Origin: Fibrisoma montanum
Lineage (GTDB): Bacteria; Bacteroidota; Bacteroidia; Cytophagales; Spirosomataceae
Length of the DNA stretch: 34,710 bases
Direction: 5' to 3'
Assembly (NCBI RefSeq): GCF_003583365.1
Contig: NZ_QXED01000021.1
Span: forward strand, 1 to 34,710
The notes beneath the pieces were generated by a model, which was not told the DNA's origin, did no database searches, and saw only the letters and a program-made list of their open reading frames with translations. A program made the position numbers and the translations under genes. Position 1 is the stretch's first letter, and each line of letters begins with the position of its first letter. Shown piece by piece: positions 7,621 to 15,281 of this stretch.

Positions 7621-10065
7621 TCACTCCGTTCTAAGCGATTTCACGGGATTCATCAGCGCGGCTTTGATGCTCTGGAAACTGACCGTCAGCAAGGCAACGG
7701 ATGTAGCCAGTGCGCCCGCCAGGGCAAAAACCCACCACTCAATGTCAATTTTATAGGCAAAATCCTGTAGCCAGCGGTTCATGGCGTACCACGAAATGGG
7801 CGTAGCAACGACGATGGCGATTAGTACCAGTTTCAGGAAATCTTTGGACAGTAGCCCCACAACGCTGGCAACCGACGCGCCCAGGACCTTCCGAACGCCA
7901 ATTTCTTTGGTACGCTGCTGCGTAGCAAAGGCAGTCAGGCCGTACAGACCCAGGCAGGCAATCAGAACGGATAGCAGCGAAAAATACAGGAAAATGGTAG
8001 CAAAGCGGGCTTCCGACTCGTACTGGGTATTCAGCTTCTCGTCCAGGAAACTGTAATCCAGGTATGACGTTGGGAAATGGGTATGCCACTGCTTTTCAAT
8101 GAAGGCAATGGCTTCCTGAGGACGCTGCATGTCAATCTTTAGGATGATCTGGGCAAAGGTTTCGCCCCGTAACACCATCACAAGCGGCTCAACTTTATGC
8201 TGCAATGAGTTAAAGTTAAAATCCTGTACAATGCCGACTACCGTTCCTCGGCGGCCACCCACCATAAACGGCTTCCCAATGGCTTTATCCGGCGTTTCCC
8301 AGCCAAACGCTTGTACGGCCGCTTCATTCAGGATGAAATTCTGGGTAGAGTCACCGCGGGCATCGGCCGGGTATTCGCGTGAAAAGTTGCGGCCGGCTGC
8401 CAGACGCATGTTCATTACGTCCACGTAATCGTAGTCGACCATAAGCCGGTAAATGCTGGTTGAAATCGGCTTGCCCTGGTTGTCGACGGTATTGGCGCCG
8501 TTATTCCCCATGCCGCCTACCAGTATGCTGTTCGACGTGGTTAACCCTTTAACCAGGCCGCCCGCTGTTACGTCGTTCCTGAACGCATCAATTTTCGACT
8601 GCACCTGCGTATCGCCGTTGACCCGGAGAGTCAACAAGGCTTCTTTCGTGTATCCCAGGTCCTTATGCTGAATGAACGACATCTGCGAATTAATGACCAG
8701 GATACCAACCAGCAGCACTATAGTAATCGTGAATTGCAGAACAACCAGCAACTGACGTAGCCAGGCCCCTCTCGCCGATGTAGAAAAGGAGCCTTTGAGA
8801 ACGGTTATGGGATTGTAAGACGATATGACAAAGGCCGGGTAGATGCCGGATAGCAAACCGAGGAGCAGCGAGACCGCCAGCATAAAACCCGTCAGGCCGG
8901 GCGATGCAAATACCGAGAGGTCTTTGTTCGTGACGGCGTGAAACAGGGGCTGGAAGAGCGTACACAAGCCGAGCGCGAATACGAACGACGCTATCGCCAG
9001 CAAAAACGCTTCGATCAGATATTGGGTAATCAACTGTTTCCTGACGGCCCCGATTACCTTCTTCACGCCCACTTCCCTGGCTCGCTGAATGGAGCGGGCC
9101 GTCGCCAGATTCATGTAATTAATGCCGGCCAGCAGCAGAATAAAAATACCGACGGTGCCGAAAATGTAAAGATTGTTAAGGCTGCTGGTGGGACTGATCT
9201 CATACCGCCGATGCGAGGTCAGGTAGATGTCAGTCAGTGGCTGCAGAATAAAATCCGTTCGCCCGGCCCCTCCGCTGCCCGCGTATTTGCGCGCAAGCGG
9301 AGCCACATGTCGCTCGTAGAAATCCGGCATTTTCTCCTGAAGTGCCTTGTCGTCAGCGCCTTCTTTCAGCAGAATGTACGTGTAGAAACTGTTATTGCCC
9401 CAGGCATTGGGCGATGTGTATTCGGCCCGGTCGGAAGCGATCAGGGTTGCAAACGAAACCAGGAAGTTGAACGTAAAATGCGCGTTTTGGGGGGCGTCGG
9501 GCATAACCCCCGTAACACGGTACGGCATGCCCCGCCCGGTGCTGTCGTAAAGCAGCAGAGTGAGCGATTTACCTATTGGATTCGCGCTGCCAAAATACTT
9601 TCTGGCCATGCTCTCCGTCAGGATCAGGCTGTAGGGGTCACGCAAGGCCGTTTTGGGATCACCCTGTTTCAGTTGGTAGCTGAATACGTTGAAGAACGAC
9701 GGGTCCGTAAGGAGAATGCCATTCTCGGCAAACAACTGTGCTCCTTTCCTGACAACGATCTCGTTGTTCATATCGAACCGAACGTAGTCCTCAACCTCCG
9801 GATAATCGTTCTTCAGGGATGGGCCCATCAGTACCGACGATACCGCGTGTTCAAAGGTTTCGGACTCATTAATGATCTTACCCGAAACGCGGAAGATGCG
9901 ATCCGCTTTTTCATTGAATCGATCGTAACTCCACTCATCAATGACCCACAGCGTAATAAAGGCAAAGCACGTCAGCCCCGCGGTTAGCCCGCCGATGTTC
10001 AACAGGCTATAGATCCGGTTTTTGGCCAGGTTCCGGACGGCGATTTTGAGGTAGTTGCGAAGCAT
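7621..10065 (-). CDS. FtsX/MacB-type ABC transporter permease (permease 4, unit A)
   Basis: The product is 814 residues from 10065 (MLRNYLKIAVRN). A longer frame opening at 10194 adds 43 low-complexity residues coded by the spacer repeat and is rejected. Helix 2 ends in AGINYMNLATARS (313-325). The first coupling motif is AREVGVKKVIGA (329-340), with Lys where nearly all paralogues have Arg (GVRK). The second is the standard TKEIGVRKVLGA (719-730). The second periplasmic motif is GIVQDFNFNSLQ (611-622). The layout of eight helices and two periplasmic domains is otherwise typical. The final ~75 bases are nearly identical to those of permeases 2 and 5. It lies 125 nt after permease 5. Confidence 0.93.
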   Translation of the reverse strand: MLRNYLKIAVRNLAKNRIYSLLNIGGLTAGLTCFAFITLWVIDEWSYDRFNEKADRIFRVSGKIINESETFEHAVSSVLMGPSLKNDYPEVEDYVRFDMNNEIVVRKGAQLFAENGILLTDPSFFNVFSYQLKQGDPKTALRDPYSLILTESMARKYFGSANPIGKSLTLLLYDSTGRGMPYRVTGVMPDAPQNAHFTFNFLVSFATLIASDRAEYTSPNAWGNNSFYTYILLKEGADDKALQEKMPDFYERHVAPLARKYAGSGGAGRTDFILQPLTDIYLTSHRRYEISPTSSLNNLYIFGTVGIFILLLAGINYMNLATARSIQRAREVGVKKVIGAVRKQLITQYLIEAFLLAIASFVFALGLCTLFQPLFHAVTNKDLSVFASPGLTGFMLAVSLLLGLLSGIYPAFVISSYNPITVLKGSFSTSARGAWLRQLLVVLQFTITIVLLVGILVINSQMSFIQHKDLGYTKEALLTLRVNGDTQVQSKIDAFRNDVTAGGLVKGLTTSNSILVGGMGNNGANTVDNQGKPISTSIYRLMVDYDYVDVMNMRLAAGRNFSREYPADARGDSTQNFILNEAAVQAFGWETPDKAIGKPFMVGGRRGTVVGIVQDFNFNSLQHKVEPLVMVLRGETFAQIILKIDMQRPQEAIAFIEKQWHTHFPTSYLDYSFLDEKLNTQYESEARFATIFLYFSLLSVLIACLGLYGLTAFATQQRTKEIGVRKVLGASVASVVGLLSKDFLKLVLIAIVVATPISWYAMNRWLQDFAYKIDIEWWVFALAGALATSVALLTVSFQSIKAALMNPVKSLRTE

Positions 10066-10190
10066 ATGTTTTAAGGGAGAAAGGGAGGAGAGGAGGAAGG
10101 GGAGGTGAGGAGGAGGAAGGGAGGAGGGGAACAGGCCGGATTCTTTCCTTTTCTCCTCTCCTCCCCTTTCTCCTTTCCTCCCTCTCCTCC
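10066..10190 (-). repeat. Intercistronic purine/pyrimidine inverted-repeat element (permease 5/4 junction)
   Basis: A purine tract from 10073 to 10131, broken only by one T at 10106, is followed by CAGGCCGGA and then 52 uninterrupted pyrimidines (10141-10192) reaching into the permease 5 stop codon. Arms of GGAGG/CCTCC units can pair in the mRNA over more than 40 positions with mismatches. This is the most complete copy of the element seen at three junctions of unit A. Confidence 0.78.
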
Positions 10191-12605
10191 TCACTCCGTT
10201 CTAAGCGATTTCACGGGATTCATCAGCGCGGCTTTGATGCTCTGAAAGCTGACCGTCAGCAGGGCGATGAAGACCGTCAGACCTCCCGCCAGCAGGAAGA
10301 CCCACCAGTGAATGTCGGTGCGGTAGGCGAAGCCGTTCAGCCAGTTGTACATCGCATACCAGGCTATCGGCGAGGCAATGACGAGAGCAATGAGTACCAG
10401 TTTCAGGAAGTCTTTCGAGAAGAGCGTTACGAGGCTCAGCTCCGTAGCGCCCAGGACCTTCCGGATGCCGATTTCCTTGGTCCGTTGCTCAGCCATGAAC
10501 ATCGACAGACCGAACAGACCCAGGCATGAGATTAGGATGGCCACGCCGGCGAAGATGGTGAAGAGCGTCTGCTGCGTCTGCTCGCGGGCATAGAGCCGGT
10601 CGAAGCGTTCGTCCAGAAACTGGTAGTCGAAGGGCCGTTCCGGGAAGTATTTTTTCCATACGGATTCGATGTGCTTCAACCCGGCCTCTACGTTGCGGCC
10701 GCCACCGCCGATGTGCATCGACAGCCAGTTGAGCCGGTCAGGGGCCATCACCATCGCGATGGCCGACATGTTCTGGTGGAGTGATTCAAAATGGAAGTCT
10801 TTCGTGACACCGATAATCTGACCATCTCGGGAACCGTACCTGAACCGCTTGCCAACGGCCTGCTGGGGCGTCCAGCCAAGGAGCCTGACGGCCGTTTCGT
10901 TGAGAACGATCATCGACGTATCGGTAGAGAATGAGCGCGAGAAGTTCCGCCCGGCCGCCATACCGATCTGGTAGGCAGTGATAAAGTCTTCGTCGATCTG
11001 AAGCCCCCGCAGGTTGATATTGACCGGAGCCATGCTGTCGCCTTTCATAGCCGACGCTTCCCACGAGTCGAGGAGCCGCCCCGACGGAATCCGCGACGAT
11101 CGCCCCACTTCCCGAACCAGGCCGGTCGATTTTAACGCTTGTTTCAGGGTTTCGTAGTTGGTCGTTGAGTCGCCAACGTCCGATAGCAGCACGATCTGGT
11201 CTTTCTGGTAGCCAAGCCGGTAGTTCTGAATGTAGCTCATCTGGTTGTAGACTACGGCCGTGGCGATAATGAGCGCAATGGCAATCGCGAACTGCGTCAC
11301 CACCAGAACCTGCCGCAGCTTTCCGTTTCGCATGGCCGACGCCACCTGACCTTTCAGAACACCGATGGGCCGGAACGACGTCAGGAAGAAGGCCGGATAA
11401 CTGCCCGCTACCAGGCCCGTTATCAGCGTAATGCTGATGAGTGTGCCAAGAAAGACAGGGTCAATCAATTGCCCGAACGACAGTTGCTTGCCGGTGAAGT
11501 CGTTGAGAGAAGGCAGGCAAATCACGACCAGTACAATCGCGAAAAGCAGCGCAAAGAGAACCAGCAGAATCGATTCGCTCAGAAACTGACCGACCAGCTG
11601 GTTACGCAACGCCCCGACTACCTTACGCATCCCGACTTCCTTGGCGCGGCCGGCCGACCGGGCTGTTGCGAGGTTCATGTAATTGATACAGGCGATGAGC
11701 AGAATGAACAAACCAATGGCCGAAAAAAGGTACACATTCTTGATGTCGCTGGTCGGTTCAATCTCCGAATCCGTATGCGAGTACAGATGAATGTCCGTGA
11801 CCTTCTGCAGCGTAAGCTGCGACCATTTCGAAGCTTTGGTACTGCCGTCGGACGGTACGTGTTTATCCTGAAACGGCCCAAAGGCTTTTTCCATCCGCTG
11901 CGCAGCGGCCGGTGAAGCCAGCAGTACGTAGGTATTGAACGAGTTGTTGCTCCAGTTGGTCCGTAAGCCCTCCGCGCCATAGATACGTGGGTCGTTCAGG
12001 GTCGTGAAGGAAACCAGAAAGTTCGGGTGGAAGTGGGCCTGAGGAGGCAGCGGTTCGAACACGCCCGTAACAGTCAGGTCGTACTGGTTGTTATACCGAA
12101 CCGTTTTGCCGACCGGATTCTCCCTGCCGAAGTACTTCTCGGCCATTGGGCGGGAGAACAGGATGGAAAACGGGTTCTCCAGCGCCTTGTCGGGATTGCC
12201 GCTGACCAGATCGAAACTCAGGATTTTGAAGAGGTCGGCCTCCGCGAAATACACGTCCTGCTCGTCGAAGCGGTTTTCGCCGTATCGAATCAGGCCGCCG
12301 GTTTCGATGGTTCGGGCAACCTGTTCCGCTTCCGGAAAATCCTGCTTGATCAGCGGGCCGAACGGAGGGGCAACCTGGGCCAGCCGTAGTGAAGGGACGC
12401 CATCCGACGACAGAAACGTCCGTGTGACGCGGTACGCCCGGTCGGCGTTGGCATTGTAGCGGTCGTAGCTGAGTTCATCGTTAACGTAAAGGGCGATCAG
12501 CAAAAAGCACGCTAAGCCAACAGCCACCCCAACGATGTTGATGGCGCTGAACGTTTTATGTTTACGCAGGTTTCGTAGCGCAATGAGGATGTAATTGCGG
12601 AGCAT
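10191..12605 (-). CDS. FtsX/MacB-type ABC transporter permease (permease 5, first gene of unit A)
   Basis: This 804-residue permease heads the five-gene unit A. Helix 1 is at 21-41, the first periplasmic domain at about 45-285, helix 2 ends in ACINYMNLATARS (305-317), and the first coupling motif is AKEVGMRKVVGA (321-332). The second periplasmic domain has the canonical GVTKDFHFESLH (599-610), and the second coupling motif is TKEIGIRKVLGA (709-720) followed by TELSLVTLFSKDF. It ends in MNPVKSLRTE. The ATG at 12605 is 41 nt downstream of a sigma-54-like promoter and 112 nt downstream of a GTCCG-N4-CGGAC site, so expression of the whole unit probably depends on an RpoN activator. No ATP-binding domain is present. 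Confidence 0.93.
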   Translation of the reverse strand: MLRNYILIALRNLRKHKTFSAINIVGVAVGLACFLLIALYVNDELSYDRYNANADRAYRVTRTFLSSDGVPSLRLAQVAPPFGPLIKQDFPEAEQVARTIETGGLIRYGENRFDEQDVYFAEADLFKILSFDLVSGNPDKALENPFSILFSRPMAEKYFGRENPVGKTVRYNNQYDLTVTGVFEPLPPQAHFHPNFLVSFTTLNDPRIYGAEGLRTNWSNNSFNTYVLLASPAAAQRMEKAFGPFQDKHVPSDGSTKASKWSQLTLQKVTDIHLYSHTDSEIEPTSDIKNVYLFSAIGLFILLIACINYMNLATARSAGRAKEVGMRKVVGALRNQLVGQFLSESILLVLFALLFAIVLVVICLPSLNDFTGKQLSFGQLIDPVFLGTLISITLITGLVAGSYPAFFLTSFRPIGVLKGQVASAMRNGKLRQVLVVTQFAIAIALIIATAVVYNQMSYIQNYRLGYQKDQIVLLSDVGDSTTNYETLKQALKSTGLVREVGRSSRIPSGRLLDSWEASAMKGDSMAPVNINLRGLQIDEDFITAYQIGMAAGRNFSRSFSTDTSMIVLNETAVRLLGWTPQQAVGKRFRYGSRDGQIIGVTKDFHFESLHQNMSAIAMVMAPDRLNWLSMHIGGGGRNVEAGLKHIESVWKKYFPERPFDYQFLDERFDRLYAREQTQQTLFTIFAGVAILISCLGLFGLSMFMAEQRTKEIGIRKVLGATELSLVTLFSKDFLKLVLIALVIASPIAWYAMYNWLNGFAYRTDIHWWVFLLAGGLTVFIALLTVSFQSIKAALMNPVKSLRTE

Positions 12606-12614
12606 GATGTCTTT

Positions 12615-12627
12615 GTATAAGTAGAAA
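12615..12627 (-). other. 13-base leader motif shared with unit C
   Basis: On the minus strand the leader reads TTTCTACTTATAC. The identical 13-mer occurs in the leader of unit C at 34391-34403. In both places it lies 16-19 nt downstream of the proposed -12 promoter element. Unit B has only a loosely similar TTATTTATATG. It may belong to the transcription start or to a 5'-UTR signal; its role is not known. Confidence 0.5.
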
Positions 12628-12646
12628 GGTATCGTACGCGAACCGC

Positions 12647-12662
12647 TTCAAATGCTATACCA
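12647..12662 (-). promoter_or_regulatory. Sigma-54-like -24/-12 promoter of unit A
   Basis: The minus strand reads TGGTAT-AGCAT-TTGAA. It matches the sigma-54 consensus TGGCAC-N5-TTGCA at the -24 GG and the TTG of the -12 box with exact spacing. Differences are C to T at two places in the -24 box and C to A after TTG. Unit B has TGGTAT-GCCAT-TTGGT in the same place relative to its enhancer-like site. The site lies 41 nt upstream of the permease 5 ATG. Confidence 0.55.
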
Positions 12663-12715
12663 GTAAATAGAGTATGCTGATTAACAGAGGTTTACTTAGT
12701 GGGCTGTTTGGCTAA

Positions 12716-12752
12716 TTGTCCGCAAACGGACGCGGAGCGGACAAGTTTAGCC
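12716..12752. promoter_or_regulatory. Enhancer/operator-like inverted repeat of unit A
   Basis: The plus strand contains GTCCG-CAAA-CGGAC (12718-12731) and, six bases further, a third CGGAC (12738-12742). The outer arms TTGTCCGC (12716-12723) and GCGGACAA (12737-12744) are a perfect 8-bp inverted repeat, extended by GGCTAA/TTAGCC outside. It lies 55 bp upstream of the sigma-54-like promoter. It is also just past the stop of permease 6, so the same hairpin could form in that gene's transcript, but there is no T-run after it. Confidence 0.65.
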
Positions 12753-12764
12753 ACCCGTTCGGTT

Positions 12765-15122
12765 CTACTCCGTCCGTAAGCTCTTCACGGGGTCCATCAG
12801 GGCCGCTTTGATGCTCTGGAAGCTGACCGTCAGCAGGGCAATGGCGATGGCCAACAAACCCGCTCCCATAAACATCCACCACTCAATGTCGATGCGGTAT
12901 TTGAAATCCTGCAGCCACTGGCTCATGCTGTACCACGCAATGGGCGTCGCAATGACGATGGCGATCAGCACCAGGCGCAGAAAATCCTTGCTGAGCAACG
13001 TAACGATGCTGGGTATGGAAGCGCCCAGCACTTTGCGAACGCCGATCTCCTTGGTCCGTTGCTCGGCCGTAAACATGGCCAGGCCGAACAGACCCAGGCA
13101 GGCAATAAAAATGGCCAGAATGGCGAAGTAGTTGGCCAGCTTGCCGATCAGTGTCTCACTCGTATACTGCTTCTCGAAGCTCTCGTCGGCAAATTCGTAG
13201 GCAAATGGATAAGCGGGATTGTGCTTTTTCGACAACGCCTGCATGCTGGCAATAGCCTTTTCAATGTCGCCGGGGCGGGTGCGAATGATAACGGTACTGT
13301 TGTAGGTCGTATCCAGCCGAAGGATGAGAGGTTCAATGGCAACTCGAAGTGAGTTCAGATGAAAGTTTTTCATCAGGCCGATGATCTTGCCGGATTTACC
13401 CCAGAACTTGAGGTCCTGACCGACCGGGCTCTTCATGCCCATACGCCGGGCGGCTTCTTCGTTGACAAGGTAGTTGGTGCTGTCGGTAACGACGTTTTTT
13501 GAGAAATCGCGGCCGTCCAGCAGCTTGATCTTCATGGTGTTGATGAAATCGTAGCTGACGGGCATCTGCGTAAAGAGCGTCTTGTCGGCGGGGTCTTTGC
13601 CTTTCCATTCTACGCCGATGGTCGAATTGCCGATGGCCAGCGGATCAGAACCGGAGGAGGTGACCGACTGAATCCCCGGCGATTGCAGCAGCTCCTGCTT
13701 GAACACGTCGAAACGTTTGGGCAGATCGCCCTCCAGCGCCATGTACACGACGTTTTCGCGGTCGAGGCCAAGATTTTTGGTGCGGATGTAATCGACCTGC
13801 CGACCCGCGATCAACGTACCGATAATGAGTAGCAGCGACAGGGCGAACTGGAACACGACCAGCCCCTGGCGGAACAGTACGGCCCCCGACTTGAACCGCA
13901 GCGTTCCCTTCAGGATTTTGACGGGTTGCAGCGACGACAGGAACAGCGCCGGGTAGCTCCCCGAGACAATACCCGTCAGCAGGGTCAGTCCCAGCAACGT
14001 TAGCCAGTAGTAAGGGTTACCGTATTCAATGCTGATCTGTTTCTCGGTCAGGGTGTTGAAAACGGGGAGTAGTACCTGAATAAGGAGGACGGCAAAAATG
14101 AGCGCCATTCCGGCCGTCAGCACGGCCTCGCCAATGAACTGTCCGATCAAAAACGACCGCTCTGCACCAACTACCTTGCGAATGCCGACTTCTTTGGCGC
14201 GTTTGGCCGACCGGGCCGTGGCCAGATTCATGAAGTTGATGCAGGCAATGATCAGGATGAAAATAGCAACGATGGTGAACAAACGCACATAGTCGATGCG
14301 TCCGCCGTCGGGTTTGCCATTGGTAAATTTAGAATAGAGGTAGCTGTCTTCGAACGGAAACAGGAACGTTTTGATGGTCGTTACGTTCTTATCGTGCTGA
14401 TGGACAAAGTCCAGAATCTTGGCGTTAACGCGGTTTACATCGGCGTTGGCGTGGAGCAGCGCAAACGTCCGGATGCCGTTGTTGTCCCACTTGGTTATCC
14501 ATTGATTTTCTTTTTCAAAGGGCTCCAGGGGTAAGACGAAGTCAAACTTCAGCGACGACGTTTCGGGAATGTTCTGCATCACGCCCGTTATCTTGCGGTC
14601 TTCTTTGTTGTCCAGGCGAATCATGCGCCCCAGCACGTCCGTCTTCCCAAAAAGCTTCAGCGCCACCTTTTCGGAGATGACAATGGAGGTCGGCTCCAGA
14701 ATGGCGGTTTTGGCGTTGCCATGAAGGAACGGGAACGTGAAAATCTGGAACAGATCCGGACCGGCGATCCGGCCTTTCTCCTTGTACGCTTTCTGGCCCA
14801 GGGCCAGCAGCCGTTCTTCTTCCCACGTAATCTTGACGGCCTTTTCCACCTCCGGCACCTCAGCAACCAGGGCCGGAGCCAGCGGGCCGGGCGTAGCGGG
14901 CGTGGTGCTGATATCGTTGCCGGTCCACTGCTGGTTTTCAAGTACCTGGTAGATACGTGGACCATTGGCGTGGAAGCGGTTAACGCTCCGTTCGTCCTGC
15001 ACCCACAGCAGAATCAGTAAACTACACGTCATGCCCAGGGCCAGGCCCAGCACGTTGATAAACGAAAATGTCTTACTCTTGGCGATATTCCGCCAGGCGA
15101 TTTTCAGGTAGTTGCGTAGCAT
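12765..15122 (-). CDS. FtsX/MacB-type ABC transporter permease (permease 6, unit D)
   Basis: This 785-residue protein is the shortest permease in the window. Helix 1 is at 21-41 and helix 2 ends in ACINFMNLATARS (293-305). The coupling motifs are AKEVGIRKVVGA (309-320) and TKEIGVRKVLGA (690-701), and the second periplasmic motif is GLMKNFHLNSLR (582-593). Along its whole length it is closest to permease 8 (26146-28524); both have ILLW(V/I)QDE after helix 1, DGGRI(D/E)YVRLF before helix 2, and DSTNYL(V/I)N in the second periplasmic domain. The shorter length comes from a more compact first periplasmic domain. It stands alone between the outer-membrane barrel gene and unit A, with 159-nt gaps on both sides. 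Its leader is a G-run/C-run tract, like the leader of permease 2. Confidence 0.93.
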   Translation of the reverse strand: MLRNYLKIAWRNIAKSKTFSFINVLGLALGMTCSLLILLWVQDERSVNRFHANGPRIYQVLENQQWTGNDISTTPATPGPLAPALVAEVPEVEKAVKITWEEERLLALGQKAYKEKGRIAGPDLFQIFTFPFLHGNAKTAILEPTSIVISEKVALKLFGKTDVLGRMIRLDNKEDRKITGVMQNIPETSSLKFDFVLPLEPFEKENQWITKWDNNGIRTFALLHANADVNRVNAKILDFVHQHDKNVTTIKTFLFPFEDSYLYSKFTNGKPDGGRIDYVRLFTIVAIFILIIACINFMNLATARSAKRAKEVGIRKVVGAERSFLIGQFIGEAVLTAGMALIFAVLLIQVLLPVFNTLTEKQISIEYGNPYYWLTLLGLTLLTGIVSGSYPALFLSSLQPVKILKGTLRFKSGAVLFRQGLVVFQFALSLLLIIGTLIAGRQVDYIRTKNLGLDRENVVYMALEGDLPKRFDVFKQELLQSPGIQSVTSSGSDPLAIGNSTIGVEWKGKDPADKTLFTQMPVSYDFINTMKIKLLDGRDFSKNVVTDSTNYLVNEEAARRMGMKSPVGQDLKFWGKSGKIIGLMKNFHLNSLRVAIEPLILRLDTTYNSTVIIRTRPGDIEKAIASMQALSKKHNPAYPFAYEFADESFEKQYTSETLIGKLANYFAILAIFIACLGLFGLAMFTAEQRTKEIGVRKVLGASIPSIVTLLSKDFLRLVLIAIVIATPIAWYSMSQWLQDFKYRIDIEWWMFMGAGLLAIAIALLTVSFQSIKAALMDPVKSLRTE

Positions 15123-15123
15123 A

Positions 15124-15157
15124 GGGGCTTGGGGTTTAGGGCGTGGGGCAAGGGCTA
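15124..15157. repeat. G-run tract in the leader of permease 6
   Basis: The plus strand reads GGGG, CTT, GGGG, TTTA, GGG, CGT, GGGG followed by CAAGGGC, directly against the permease 6 start codon. Four G-runs with loops of three or four bases fit the classical G-quadruplex pattern. The G-rich strand is the template strand. It resembles the left arms at 5057-5149 and 31158-31231 but here no C-run partner arm follows. Confidence 0.55.
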
Positions 15158-15207
15158 AGGATCTGGATGTATATGAGACGATTGAATCAGCCGAGCATTA
15201 CAAGAGA

Positions 15208-15223
15208 TGCGTAAATAGTTCCA
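15208..15223 (-). promoter_or_regulatory. Possible sigma-54-like promoter of permease 6
   Basis: The minus strand reads TGGAAC-TATTT-ACGCA. It keeps the GG at -24 and the GC at -12 with correct spacing but lacks TT in the -12 box. It lies 85 nt upstream of the permease 6 ATG. No GTCCG-N4-CGGAC site is found upstream; the only palindrome nearby is at 15243-15263. This could be chance. Confidence 0.25.
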
Positions 15224-15242
15224 CTCGTTGCATGGGAGTGTA

Positions 15243-15263
15243 GGTCAGACGTTCCGTCTGACC
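15243..15263. repeat. Short perfect palindrome, GGTCAGACG / CGTCTGACC
   Basis: Nine-base arms GGTCAGACG and CGTCTGACC are separated by TTC. The element lies 18 bp beyond the stop codon of the outer-membrane barrel gene and about 120 bp upstream of permease 6. A closely related sequence with one arm altered (GGTCTGACG-GTA-CGTCTGACC) is at 34637-34657. It could be a transcription terminator stem, but no T-run follows, or one of a family of dispersed intergenic repeats. Confidence 0.55.
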
Positions 15264-15281
15264 CAAGCCCTACGCTCAGCA

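Noticed and set aside
12716-12752. The GTCCG/CGGAC repeats as simple Rho-independent terminators of permeases 6 and 9
   Set aside because: No T-run follows on the minus strand. The half-site order, orientation and distance to the sigma-54-like promoter are kept in three places, including unit C. A double role cannot be excluded.
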